A DNA stretch of 64,000 nucleotides, from positions 20,772,991 to 20,836,990 of the forward strand of contig CP136061.1 of NCBI GenBank assembly GCA_032622095.1, read 5' to 3'. Source of the stretch: Siphonodentalium dalli. Taxonomy: Eukaryota; Mollusca; Scaphopoda; Gadilida; Siphonodentaliidae. Below the pieces are notes generated by a model. That model was not told where the DNA came from, did not search any database, and was given only the letters and a program-made list of their open reading frames with translations. The position numbers and the translations under genes were made by a program. Numbering within the stretch: the stretch's first letter is position 1; the number at the start of each line of letters is the position of its first letter. Shown here in pieces: positions 62,401-63,863 of this stretch.

Positions 62401-63231
62401 GTAACTCTGGAAAAAATGGGCGGACGAAACCGCAGTTATAGGGAAATCTTGTCCCCCCCCGGCTGGTCTATTAGCATACCAAAGATCAACTGAATTGAGT
62501 TAGCGAAACCAAAGTTATGAGTTGAAACGTTCGTACGGACAATTTTCTAAGTCCAAAAACGGGCGTAACTCTGGAAAAAATGGGCGGATGAAACCGCAGT
62601 TATGGGGAAATCTTGTCCCCCCGGCTGGTCTATTAGCATACCATAGATCAACTGAATTGAGTTAGCGAAACCAAAGTTATGAGTTGAAACGTTCGTACGG
62701 ACGGAAGGACGGACGGAAGGACGGACGGAAGGACGGACGGAAGGACGGACGGACGGAGGGCTCCACTATATACCCCCAAATCTCCATCGGAGATCGGGGG
62801 CATAATAATTGTGGGACATAATTGTTTACCTGTCGACAATAGAGTCATCTTCTTGCAATGAGGTTATGAAGATCGGAGGTGGTTTGCCAGCTTTCTCGTT
62901 GAAATTAGCAAACTCAAACTGTACTAATCGCAGATAGAGATGATATTCTGTAAATTTCATCTCAACAGCCTGCTTTCTATAAATCTGTGGAGACATGTAT
63001 AGATGTAAATTTGTTGACAATAATAAACTTTGAAAAATGTTTAGAGAGTCTACATGAGTGAAACTGGAAATTAAATATTTTAAATGAAAATAGGATAGAT
63101 TGTATATTTTCTTATATCTTATATTAAAATACATTAATTTCTTCAATTAATACACCAGAGTAAATACTAACTTTTGACAGAATTTCTGTTTCCCAGGATG
63201 CATCAATCATTCTTTGTCGAAGAGTTAGACC
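17293..63231 (-). CDS. CCDC162-like coiled-coil protein, 28 exons, 5' end outside window
   Basis: I joined 28 exons by hand on the minus strand. Each is flanked by AG and GT (one GC) and the codon phases match at all 27 junctions. The result is 3846 bases, 1281 residues and a TAA stop. Residues 1-830 are mixed helical segments with motifs such as RYVLNIWFIPHHSE and DTDPLVIPKGASEIE. Residues 837-1158 are charged heptad-like helices typical of coiled coil. The last 120 residues are basic, Ser/Pro-rich and probably disordered. No signal peptide or membrane segment is seen in this part. The order of conserved blocks matches what I remember of CCDC162 (human C6orf183/184 region), but I could not search. 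That family is poorly characterised and I assign no biochemical role. The start codon and promoter lie beyond base 64000. That the gene is real is near certain; the family name is moderately sure. Confidence 0.9.
17519..17738. mobile_element. Degenerate hairpin-module element
   Basis: Two diverged hairpin modules and the right end 'caggaagctccactcatgg' of the CCCTTTCATGA family. The left end is lost. It sits in the last intron. Confidence 0.55.
17770..18642. mobile_element. hAT-type element, 873 bp
   Basis: Perfect 12-bp inverted ends CAGGGACCAGCC and GGCTGGTCCCTG, flanked by the perfect 8-bp duplication TCATTGCT (17762-17769, 18643-18650). Subterminal 'aaggcgaag' repeats occur on both sides. 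No transposase frame. Confidence 0.85.
18900..19015. mobile_element. GAATGAGGTCCCC palindrome copy
   Basis: A hairpin arm module with both GAATGAGGTCCCCAGAGGG and CTGGGGACCTCATTC ends. Confidence 0.6.
19080..21310 (-). mobile_element. LINE (CR1/Jockey-like) fragment
   Basis: The conserved RT frame (19254-20780) is preceded by a decayed upstream part: minus-strand KPSKKFWSFIKHQKSEN near 20900-21000 and KHIPTKTLSSRQHAPWITG near 21190-21300, separated by stops and frame changes. The 3' tail continues to about 19080. The 5' end is cut by a palindromic element. It lies in the last intron, in the same orientation as the host gene. Confidence 0.85.
19254..20780 (-). CDS. LINE reverse transcriptase, N-terminally truncated ORF
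   Basis: 508 codons. RT motif A is VVVMDFFKAFDKVDH (Asp153), motif B SGVPQGSVLGP (about 208-218) and motif C LFADDIVVY (Asp241, Asp242), so all catalytic Asp residues remain. Fingers motifs (NYRPISLTCI, HGFRPKLSCETQL) precede them and a thumb/C-terminal part follows. The methionine at 20780 is not the native start: homologous sequence continues upstream past an in-frame TAA near 20830. The endonuclease domain is missing. RT clade (CR1, Jockey, Rex) cannot be fixed by eye. Confidence 0.9.
   Translation of the reverse strand: MPDVEITTNGVCAALSRLKPNKAYGIDQISPRFLKEVRDEISAIIADLFQSSFNSGTVPSDWKVAIVSPIFKKGSKSKPENYRPISLTCILSKTLEHIIVSNIMSHLNEKQLLHQNQHGFRPKLSCETQLITFMNDIFENMTEWTQTDVVVMDFFKAFDKVDHSRLLLKMRRLGINTSVTNWIAAFLSHRTQKVQVNGKESKFLPVLSGVPQGSVLGPCLFLIYINDLPTNLSCQARLFADDIVVYCAISSKNDCTILQNDLHKLENWEKEWLMSFNPSKCEIIRIAHKENPILHDYTLHNQLLKSTETTKYLGVTISNDLSWKTHITTITNKANATLRFLRRNVRTKNYKTKALAYKTYVRPQLEYCSSIWDPWQQYLSEKVEIVQRRAAHYTLNRYNYGSDDRDSITDLLHTLNWQTLQQRRIFSSLVMLYKIRHQDVDISLPFVPTRGHKFLRTAKADRNYLEAFFLPRTIINWNKLRRDIFLNCHNTDSFKSELTKHMFPTSHL
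21311..21540. mobile_element. Fragment of the GAGGTCCCC palindromic family
   Basis: It has the internal segment 'tctctatatccc' and 'gcataatcgaggt' followed by one arm module ending CCTCATTCTGC at about 21537. It adjoins the broken 5' end of the LINE. Confidence 0.55.
21745..21941 (-). CDS. Exon 27 (CCDC162-like gene)
   Basis: Residues 1179-1245, basic and Pro/Ser-rich (TGRTRSRSATTRSV, WPPPVNWPANRSLTPGG), probably disordered. Acceptor TTAAAG, donor GTGAGT, ends in phase 0. The palindromic element at 21968 ends only 26 bases from the acceptor. Confidence 0.9.
21968..22385. mobile_element. Full-length palindromic MULE-like MITE, 418 bp
   Basis: Ends AGCCTTGAAATAGTG and CATTATTTCAAGACT, flanked by the direct repeat TGTACCTCAATA (21956-21967, 22386-22397). 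Each end carries its own hairpin (GAATGAGGTCCCC ... GGGGACCTCATTC type). It is the reference copy for this window. A target duplication of 9 bp or more fits Mutator-like elements. Confidence 0.75.
22914..22977 (-). CDS. Exon 26 (CCDC162-like gene)
   Basis: Residues 1159-1179, VYDYETCLTKSQSALSLPVT. The coiled coil ends here. Acceptor TTTCAG, donor GTAAGT, ends in phase 1. Confidence 0.88.
23130..23690 (+). mobile_element. Helitron-like element C
   Basis: 5' TCTACTATATATTTTGAG, internal 'gactcgaaaacggctcgacc', a 3' hairpin CCGCCagaGGCGG and CTAG|T at 23687-23691. Same termini as elements A and B. Confidence 0.65.
23925..24113 (-). CDS. Exon 25 (CCDC162-like gene), coiled coil
   Basis: Residues 1096-1158, VDELEEKEGKLKTVLHDQDR to DAFNRVDELQVQ, Lys-rich with heptads. 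Acceptor TTTTAG, donor GTTAGT, phase 0 at both ends. Confidence 0.93.
24211..24611. mobile_element. piggyBac-like MITE (CCCTTTACCCAACA ends)
   Basis: TTAA-flanked CCCTTTACCCAACA inverted ends with two hairpin modules. It is in opposite orientation to the copy at 13801 (the 'accggctccttgacc' segment is on the right). Confidence 0.75.
24859..25094. mobile_element. piggyBac-like MITE (CCCTTTGAGTGCCAGG ends)
   Basis: TTAACCCTTTGAGTGCCAGG at the left and its reverse complement at the right. It contains one hairpin module and a run of about 20 T. A third terminus type carrying the same hairpin. Confidence 0.75.
25536..25631 (-). CDS. Exon 24 (CCDC162-like gene), coiled coil
   Basis: Residues 1064-1095, LKIKLEKEHEFLQEERSRRH then LQLAKQQNLDKL. 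Acceptor TTGCAG, donor GTATGT, phase 0 at both ends. Confidence 0.93.
25949..26417. mobile_element. piggyBac-like MITE (degenerate CCCTTTACCCAACA ends)
   Basis: The left end is diverged ('actttacccaacag') and the right is TTGGGTAAAGGGTTcA. Two hairpin modules are separated by 'gttaaagaatgtaag' repeats. Confidence 0.65.
26513..26683 (-). CDS. Exon 23 (CCDC162-like gene), coiled coil
   Basis: Residues 1007-1063, VRMLAEEEVILLRQQLVAIR then KALSTAEKECNELKKHLEKE, a strong heptad pattern. Acceptor TCTAG, donor GTTTGT, phase 0 at both ends. Confidence 0.93.
26810..26965. mobile_element. Hairpin-module element, left half only
   Basis: TTAACCCTTCCATGACAGGAG followed by one module, then lost. Confidence 0.5.
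27023..27171 (-). CDS. Exon 22 (CCDC162-like gene), coiled coil
   Basis: Residues 957-1006, HLKRSISTSNQLRALQNDNH and onward to NMNFMKT. Acceptor TTTCAG, donor GTGAGT, ends in phase 0. A 25-bp piece of the exon end is repeated just inside the intron (26987-27011 and 27032-27056). Confidence 0.9.
27345..28036. repeat. ~155-bp tandem array ending in a hairpin
   Basis: Three or more units with 'tgaacactcaaatgattgcc' near 27545, 27699 and 27856, then a short GGAC-like stretch and the hairpin ATACTCCCCATTCTCGAGAG...GTGTAT near 28006-28036. Confidence 0.7.
28534..28634 (-). CDS. Exon 21 (CCDC162-like gene), coiled coil
   Basis: Residues 923-956, DELHDDVYEKINETRREAMM then VMSTVKQKHTGDP. Acceptor TTGTAG, donor GTAAAT, ends in phase 1. 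Confidence 0.92.
28724..29172. mobile_element. Palindromic MITE, AAGCCTGGATATAG subtype
   Basis: Ends AAGCCTGGATATAGTGTG and its complement near 29145-29172, two hairpin arms and the shared internal segment. A diverged subtype of the 21968 element. Confidence 0.6.
29562..30020. repeat. 20-bp minisatellite, ~22 copies
   Basis: Unit gacgagggaggtgcctgagt. It is open in three minus-strand frames because 20 is not a multiple of 3; this is not a protein gene. It lies 108 bases downstream of exon 20's donor. Confidence 0.9.
30129..30285 (-). CDS. Exon 20 (CCDC162-like gene), coiled coil
   Basis: Residues 871-923, ITALRAKVAEMREFSLTQER and FNSALQLKTKLDVF. Acceptor CAACAG, donor GTTTGT, ends in phase 2. 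The hAT-type element at 30398 lies 112 bases upstream of the acceptor. Confidence 0.93.
30398..32058 (+). mobile_element. hAT-type element, 1661 bp, with transposase first-exon remnant
   Basis: Inverted ends CAGTGTTCACGCTG and CCAGCGTGAACACTG, flanked by the perfect 8-bp duplication CCCGCAGA (30390-30397, 32059-32066). Subterminal 'tttggctaaac' repeats. A zinc-finger ORF starts at 30977, but the catalytic domain is absent. Confidence 0.9.
30977..31348 (+). pseudogene. hAT transposase N-terminal zinc-finger exon, broken
   Basis: 123 codons. A basic N-terminus KIKKLTDFFGQRQ is followed by an acidic linker and FRDVWTMNRPWLTYDN, then FCSVC. This is the first half of a BED/TTF-type zinc finger. 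A TAG after the second Cys stops the frame, while matching sequence (AGVSNLFVAGCTTLKLHVI) continues directly in frame to a splice-donor-like AAAG|GTAAGC at about 31430. No RNase H-like transposase domain follows. Confidence 0.7.
32347..32446 (-). CDS. Exon 19 (CCDC162-like gene), coiled coil
   Basis: Residues 838-870, EIKQLKDQLKAAQNNIQVEV, with heptad-like spacing. Acceptor TAAAG, donor GTAAGT, ends in phase 1. Confidence 0.92.
32875..32938 (-). CDS. Exon 18 (CCDC162-like gene)
   Basis: Residues 816-837, YTMFYENLLRVSHQQSYQKQ. Acceptor TTGCAG, donor GTACTA, ends in phase 0. The coiled coil begins at its end. Confidence 0.9.
33277..33455 (-). CDS. Exon 17 (CCDC162-like gene)
   Basis: Residues 757-816, VMKESFTISRPHIAETFIDN and FNDCLSELARNVMAKERLSY. 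Acceptor ATACAG, donor GTAATC, ends in phase 2. Confidence 0.93.
33839..33976 (-). CDS. Exon 16 (CCDC162-like gene), repeated acceptor
   Basis: Residues 711-756, LFRLLESFECHMINELRKKV then AREFNLVLAERSREDSALPT. Donor GTGAGT, both ends phase 0. The acceptor TTTTTCTAG and the first 11 exon bases are part of a 25-bp minisatellite with ten copies upstream; only the last copy continues into the full exon. Confidence 0.92.
33965..34225. repeat. 25-bp minisatellite made of exon 16's splice acceptor, 10 copies
   Basis: Unit gagtctgaacagctagaaaaataaa; on the minus strand each unit reads TTTATTTTTCTAG then the first 11 exon bases CTGTTCAGACT. One partial unit (gagtcaataaa) sits near 34065. The first unit is the real junction. 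Confidence 0.95.
34396..35742. repeat. 29-bp minisatellite, ~45 copies, 1.35 kb
   Basis: Unit aatgaaggttacaaggtcctacatcatcc with a few single-base variants (acgagg, cccac). Three longer units near 35521-35640 contain an extra 'ttcattatgaatgg'. It has no spacers and is intronic. Confidence 0.95.
35750..35855. mobile_element. GAGGTC palindrome copy
   Basis: A diverged arm module between 'gcagtatgaggtcgcagaggg' and 'gacctcattctgc'. Confidence 0.5.
36047..36197 (-). CDS. Exon 15 (CCDC162-like gene)
   Basis: Residues 660-710, EILLPVLQSVARRLGQGELY and DTDPLVIPKGASEIEVRAKQ. Acceptor TTTCAG, donor GTGAGT, ends in phase 0. I recall a similar DTxPLILPKGASE block from CCDC162 proteins. Confidence 0.93.
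36282..37678. mobile_element. TIR DNA element, ~1.4 kb
   Basis: Inverted ends CGTAAATTTCCGTGTATAAG (left) and CTTATACACCGAAATTTACG (right). The interior shares long blocks with the element at 50682. No transposase is seen; the 117-codon ORF at 37051 has no recognisable motif. Confidence 0.7.
37830..38080. mobile_element. Palindromic MITE fragment
   Basis: The internal segment ('gcataatcgaggt') plus one arm (GAATGAGGTCCCCAGAGG ... CCTCTGGGGACCTCATTC). Confidence 0.6.
38380..38840. mobile_element. ~460-bp near-perfect palindrome with TTAA ends
   Basis: The ends GTTAAAGGTACTCAGTCCG and its complement are joined by arms of about 210 bp and a short loop near 38611-38630. The outer TTAA followed by AGGTACTC is like the palindrome at 13312. 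Confidence 0.75.
39075..39246 (-). CDS. Exon 14 (CCDC162-like gene)
   Basis: Residues 602-660, with PIEAYNYLKSFLLLWKCMEL and a terminal YTVYKEY. Acceptor TTTCAG, donor GTGAGT, phase 2. A 31-bp tandem duplication repeats the exon end and donor; an in-frame TGA lies just past the first donor. Confidence 0.93.
39626..39878. mobile_element. Short palindromic MITE, two arms only, 253 bp
   Basis: Ends CAAGCCTTGAAATAGTGTG and CACACTATTTCAAGGCTC, flanked by the 9-bp direct repeat GTGCTGTTA (39617-39625, 39879-39887). The internal segment seen in 21968 is missing. Confidence 0.75.
40270..40625. mobile_element. Palindromic MITE, partial
   Basis: One arm, the internal segment and half of the second arm. 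Its right end stops a few bases from exon 13's donor. Confidence 0.6.
40633..40805 (-). CDS. Exon 13 (CCDC162-like gene)
   Basis: Residues 545-602, HVANGEILGVSLLMEDVLQN followed by a Ser-rich variable stretch (SRPGSSCSRLSSSTMDM). Acceptor TTGTAG, donor GTAAAT, ends in phase 1. A 76-codon plus-strand ORF overlapping it is a shadow. Confidence 0.9.
41015..43078. mobile_element. hAT-type element (outer), contains another hAT-type element
   Basis: Inverted ends TAGTGTTGAAAC and GTTTCAACATTA, flanked by the 8-bp duplication AGCATATT (41007-41014, 43079-43086). 'atcgactagtcg' repeats lie near both ends. It is about 859 bp without the insert. No transposase. Confidence 0.75.
41744..42940. mobile_element. 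hAT-type element (inner), 1197 bp
   Basis: Inverted ends CAGGGTTGGGG and CCCCAACCCTG, flanked by the perfect 8-bp duplication ATGGCCGT (41736-41743, 42941-42948). Dense GTAATCGATTACGATTAC repeats fill both subterminal regions. No transposase. Confidence 0.88.
43504..43593 (-). CDS. Exon 12 (CCDC162-like gene)
   Basis: Residues 515-545, NGPYQLTFYQSHQIEYYIQL then CLSGLRDVD. Acceptor TTTCAG, donor GTAAAT, phase 2. The following intron carries the nested hAT-type pair. Confidence 0.93.
43895..44055. repeat. ~67-bp tandem repeat, 3 copies
   Basis: Unit around 'ctacgatgacctttaactat' with 'ctcatccaatgca' at the join. Confidence 0.75.
44497..44618. repeat. ~47-bp tandem repeat, 3 copies
   Basis: Unit around 'catactttataaccaaccta' and 'attattatg'. 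Confidence 0.75.
44639..44926. mobile_element. piggyBac-like MITE (CCTTTCATCA ends)
   Basis: Left 'taacctttcatcatgggag', right 'tcattgaagggttaa', hairpin modules between. The internal 'gcagcattaa' is intact. Confidence 0.65.
44953..45104 (-). CDS. Exon 11 (CCDC162-like gene)
   Basis: Residues 465-515, containing PGLAAMYLAVPEPLEPRDFT and DLYPYRSFIG. Acceptor TGCAG, donor GTACGA, ends in phase 2. Confidence 0.93.
45290..45579. mobile_element. piggyBac-like MITE, left-truncated
   Basis: It starts inside the family at 'aaccggctccttgacc' and ends with TGTTGGGTAAAGGGTTAA. Two hairpin modules. Confidence 0.65.
46191..46453. mobile_element. piggyBac-like MITE (CCCTGCCATGA ends)
   Basis: TTAACCCTGCCATGACTGGAG at the left and CATCAAAGGGTTAA at the right, two hairpin modules. 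It lies 28 bases from exon 10's donor. Confidence 0.65.
46482..46660 (-). CDS. Exon 10 (CCDC162-like gene), GC donor
   Basis: Residues 404-464, AELREIQKHISGMLDSASPE and onward to STGNVDAFK. Acceptor TACAG. The donor is AAG|GCAAGT, a non-canonical GC-AG intron with otherwise perfect consensus. Phase 0 joins cleanly to exon 11. Confidence 0.93.
47490..47770 (-). CDS. Exon 9 (CCDC162-like gene), longest exon
   Basis: Residues 311-404. It starts ALKRRPRRILSEDGRYVLNI and goes on to WFIPHHSETLIMFKALDDDA. This block looks like the family's best conserved core. Acceptor TTTCAG, donor GTAAGA, ends in phase 1. Confidence 0.95.
47915..48290. mobile_element. Palindromic MITE, partial
   Basis: One full arm, the internal segment in reverse orientation and the start of the second arm. 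Confidence 0.6.
48291..48998. other. Intron sequence, nothing recognised
   Basis: AT-rich; only short 'attcgattcgat' runs near 48765-48835. Confidence 0.4.
48999..49079 (-). CDS. Exon 8 (CCDC162-like gene)
   Basis: Residues 284-311, DTYFMLGEQNEKKTEDDTLD and GMEPDPR, an acidic linker. Acceptor TTACAG, donor GTAAGT, phase 2. Confidence 0.92.
49330..49795. repeat. Two diverged copies of an 'aaagggccataactctg' repeat
   Basis: The phrase 'aaagggccataactctg' occurs near 49450 and 49602, each followed by similar 'cataccaaat' and 'gttat(g/t)atctggaaac' blocks. A related remnant lies near 32690-32790. Confidence 0.6.
49942..50064 (-). CDS. Exon 7 (CCDC162-like gene)
   Basis: Residues 243-284, KMVSLFCERYNSRIAQYSMR then GQIIYYHNSIINLLDDFPNV. 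Acceptor TTTCAG, donor GTAATT, phase 2. The preceding 6.8-kb intron holds the nested copia-type element. Confidence 0.93.
51446..51514 (+). repeat. 5' LTR, 69 bp
   Basis: It begins TGTTAATG and ends ACTAACA, identical to 55469-55537. No TATA box or AATAAA is visible within it. Confidence 0.92.
51516..51523 (+). other. Primer binding site, initiator tRNA-Met type
   Basis: TGGTAGCA, one base after the LTR, is complementary to the ...TGCTACCA 3' end of animal initiator tRNA-Met. Only about 8 bases match. Confidence 0.65.
51592..53862 (+). CDS. copia-type gag-protease-integrase polyprotein
   Basis: 756 codons. The N-terminal gag domain of the UBN2 type covers about residues 15-180, followed by an RGRGG-rich basic stretch. 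The zinc knuckle CX2CX4HX4C begins at Cys252. The aspartic protease site is LDSAC (Asp308). A HH-CC integrase zinc domain lies at about 460-510. The integrase core triad is Asp545, Asp585 and Glu621, with exactly 35 residues between the last two. The frame ends early at 53862, inside the integrase C-terminal part: a one-base indel near 53838-53842 moves the continuation into the next frame. Confidence 0.93.
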   Translation: MAQQLKTPPVLEDEDSYMEWSTDIKIWQLYTELDKKKQGPALYLTLTGRSRDCVRDLTAEQIGSDDGVKNITQKLDSLYLKDVNTRAYIAFKEFYDYRRPSGVSVTDFIVKFEYLYHKLQQFEMKLPEGVQAFFLLNAVNVSEDNEKLARATIGELTYANMKEKIRKIFGDPGASEGGNVPSVKSEPVFAAEHVHQSTGYSRNMRSRGRGFYNGGRGRGGRGYYSGERSGANVGNKTYSSNPMDKDGKVLRCFNCDSTKHLSKSCPHPKERRSTNESTKEVHITLFNSKPDRAMSILVQETLGMAVLDSACTKTVTGEVWFDLFMDTLNDNEKEKVVTLPSSTNFRFGDGVEVTSRKIVKFPACIGGTNVTIEANVVSNEIPLLLSGASMRRAKMVLDFHSDVAEVFGNEVKLKCTTSGHYCLPITGFLLDNVDRTNSIILHTVDIKKQTRSEKLKKAVKLHRQFSHASKEKLCKLVKDSKDFDDEEFLEVIRECCDSCEVCEKFKRQPLRPVVGLPLADNFNQVVCMDLKEHIHNQSWILHLIDAATRYSAACLITTKHRDEIIRKIHQIWIPYFGCPKKFLSDNGGEFSNDCYREMNEKFNIETNTTAGESPFSNGIVERHNLILAETMKKTLEDVKCDPDIALSWALSAKNSLQNHGGFSPNQLVFGHNVNIPSVLTDKLPALESTTSSDIIRQNLQAMHKARENFIKAESSERIQRALRHNVRSYSDEHYINGDKVYYKRKASKDGKVQVLC
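53856..55265 (+). CDS. copia-type integrase tail, deleted RT and RNase H
   Basis: 469 codons. The first 30 residues (GQFVLVRHGGAYYRVHPCQL) are the end of integrase. An acidic Ser/Glu linker follows (about 30-115). RT is represented only from the part around the SHVDDF box (Asp165, Asp166); the fingers and first catalytic Asp motif are missing, joined near residue 130. RNase H is complete in outline (SDA Asp318, ASETLAL, TDNAS and RVDIARLRE). The ATG at 53856 is probably not a real start. Reverse transcription cannot work from this copy. Confidence 0.9.
   Translation: MLGQDGQFVLVRHGGAYYRVHPCQLMKVKSERHDQVDKSVKSSKVDQEFASNSKVIQDCDDSDEEQRDVNEYSEDENESITSSEESSTGEVAPQNMIDHDIKNNSVKPKRNSCVKFKLDSSEKELNNMKQNDMKLGATISSYDNALFLWHNEDGTLKGILVSHVDDFAFCGDEQFHCNVIQKLEGIFKISMHVNGSFKYLGLNVFQTSKGISVNQEQYIPTIIPIQLERPHPSKTDELTQGEKKEMKRLSGQMLWVTSQTRPDFSFESCIISNMGKHPTIQMIDEANKALSKMKSTKADIKFPNLGKPELLKVITYSDATYASLKDGSSQGAFIVFLQGSNNMMVPMTWQSKKLNRVTKSPLASETLALSEAADAGFLVSSLAQEVFGLPSLPLVLCYTDNASLKDTLQTSKTVTDRRLRVDIARLREMVRENEIEVFWINGKKQLADCLTKRGASSKELLEVLQKSML
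55469..55537 (+). repeat. 3' LTR, 69 bp
   Basis: Identical to the 5' LTR. It is preceded by a purine-rich stretch (agaagacaagtagaagaag, 55441-55459), a plausible polypurine tract. Confidence 0.92.
56625..56690. mobile_element. Palindromic MITE, half arm
   Basis: 'gcgtcattaaattcaccctc' to 'cctcattctg'; the other half is lost. Confidence 0.45.
56876..56973 (-). CDS. Exon 6 (CCDC162-like gene)
   Basis: Residues 211-243, MPCRDLVLNEFVNRKNQMG then NPEEMEKLK. Acceptor TTACAG, donor GTAATA, ends in phase 2. The exon end plus donor is repeated 36 bases into the intron. Confidence 0.88.
57215..57530. mobile_element. Palindromic MITE copy 1 of a close pair
   Basis: The internal segment ('tctgggaagtatctatagtc', 'gcataattgaggtgact') and a right arm ending 'gacacacactatttatttacaggct'. 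Confidence 0.6.
57615..57965. mobile_element. Palindromic MITE copy 2 of a close pair
   Basis: Half of the left arm, the internal segment reversed and a full right arm ending 'cacactatttcaagg' next to exon 5. Confidence 0.6.
58045..58234 (-). CDS. Exon 5 (CCDC162-like gene)
   Basis: Residues 147-210: a Ser/Thr-rich low-complexity stretch, then PEAFISVQLEKVGIPSNYY. Acceptor CTACAG. I chose the donor GTAAAT over GTCGGA 32 bases earlier because it fits the consensus better; both keep phase 0, so the 3' end is the least certain boundary here. A decayed copy of the 5' part lies at 58378-58446. Confidence 0.8.
58378..58446 (-). pseudogene. Decayed duplicate of exon 5's 5' part
   Basis: It matches 58187-58237 ('gagctcttctcac' and 'ttctgttgggctag'-like words) with substitutions and a short insertion. 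The acceptor CTACAG has become CTACGG, so splicing there is unlikely. Confidence 0.7.
58616..59427. repeat. 191-bp tandem array, 4 copies, then GGAC microsatellite and hairpin
   Basis: Units start at about 58641, 58832, 59023 and 59214 and are nearly identical. The last unit passes into (GGAC/GCAC)n at 59329-59388 and then the stem GTCCTCCGACG-gaaa-CGTCGGGGGAC. It produces repeated short minus-strand ORFs that are not genes. Confidence 0.9.
59899..60029 (-). CDS. Exon 4 (CCDC162-like gene)
   Basis: Residues 104-147, VLRPGGLESFQVVLKSQIAH and onward, ending in a Lys/Glu-rich tail. Acceptor ATCAG, donor GTAAAT, ends in phase 2. Confidence 0.92.
60479..60572 (-). CDS. Exon 3 (CCDC162-like gene)
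   Basis: Residues 72-103, containing YLAIHEIDESHVGRFSFRSR. Acceptor CTAG, donor GTAATT, ends in phase 0. A copy of its last bases and donor sits about 90 bp further into the intron, at 60373-60402. Confidence 0.9.
60638..60887. mobile_element. piggyBac-like MITE (CCCTTTTGTGA ends)
   Basis: TTAACCCTTTTGTGACAGGAG at the left, CATCAAAGGGTTAA at the right, two hairpin modules. Confidence 0.65.
60888..61290. other. Unique-looking intron stretch
   Basis: Slightly less AT-rich; 60960-61140 could encode a short plus-strand peptide fragment (GIKFLTAARDCNIPIQGLSH), reminiscent of a DNA-element or helicase remnant, but nothing firm. Confidence 0.3.
61291..61924. mobile_element. Two piggyBac-like MITEs, one nested at TTAA in the other
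   Basis: The outer element (CCCTTTCATGA ends) has its internal 'gcgcaTTAA' occupied by a CCCTTTACCCAACA element (61330-61699), with TTAA at 61326-61329 and 61700-61703. Sequence after the insert ('agatcctgtgcc') resumes exactly as in uninterrupted copies. Confidence 0.8.
62195..62803. repeat. ~170-bp tandem array, 3 copies, then GGAC/GGAA microsatellite and hairpin
   Basis: Units carry 'gggcgtaactctggaaaaaa' at 62223, 62398 and 62561. The microsatellite (62695-62757) leads to the stem CCCCCaaATCTCC-atc-GGAGATcGGGGG. Confidence 0.9.
62830..62984 (-). CDS. Exon 2 (CCDC162-like gene)
   Basis: Residues 21-72, with RLVQFEFANFNEKAGKPPP near the middle. Acceptor CACAG, donor GTAAAC, ends in phase 2. 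It lies just left of the 63-kb repeat region. Confidence 0.9.
63172..63231 (-). CDS. Exon 1 in window (CCDC162-like gene)
   Basis: Residues 1-20, GLTLRQRMIDASWETEILSK. Acceptor ACAG, donor GTTAGT. Both ends are phase 0. Earlier exons lie beyond the window. Confidence 0.85.
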
Positions 63232-63289
63232 CTGTAAAATTATAAACAACTGATTAACATGACAAATAAGTAATCATCTCAGGGGGTAT

Positions 63290-63575
63290 CTGCTGGAGAA
63301 ATTCAAACGAGAAGTTGCACCTCAGGTGCTGGCATACCCCCCACTTATGAAAGAAGTCGTGATGACAAACGTCAATACCAAATTCCAATCAGATCTGATA
63401 ACCCATGGCTGAGATATCTGCGTGGACGGACAAAAAATCCACATTTCCAGAAAAATAAAGAAGGAATGCTCAAGAATGGAAAATATGAATATCATTCAGA
63501 TACGATAACGACAAATGGACAGACGCAGTCAATCCAGTATATCTCCCATTCTCTTCGAGAATTAGGTAAATAACA
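63290..63575. repeat. Remnant of the tandem-plus-hairpin repeat type
   Basis: It shares 'cagtcaatccagtata' and a decayed 'ctcccattctcttcgagaat' stem with the array ending at 28036. Single copy. Confidence 0.5.
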
Positions 63576-63722
63576 GCAAGTGTGCTGACATCGACCAATT
63601 CAGCATAGGTCGGTTGACGTGTCCAATCAGCACTAAATAAACAACTCCACAATGAACTTTTATAGAAGAGACGGTTATGTAAGGATGGCTGTGGTGCTTT
63701 CGTATGTTGAGATGCTAGGATG

Positions 63723-63863
63723 CTGATTTGCTTGCGTTCCATAGAGTATGACTGCAAGTTGGTCTGACATTATGTGTGGAACGTGAAATCGATCCACACA
63801 TAATAATGTCAGACCAACTTGCATCCATACTCTATGGAACGCAAGCAAATCAACATCCATTAC
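63723..63863. repeat. ~140-bp inverted repeat
   Basis: 'gatttgcttgcgttccatag' and its complement 'ctatggaacgcaagcaaatc' are separated by a second inverted pair (gttggtctgacatta); loop near 63781. Confidence 0.75.
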
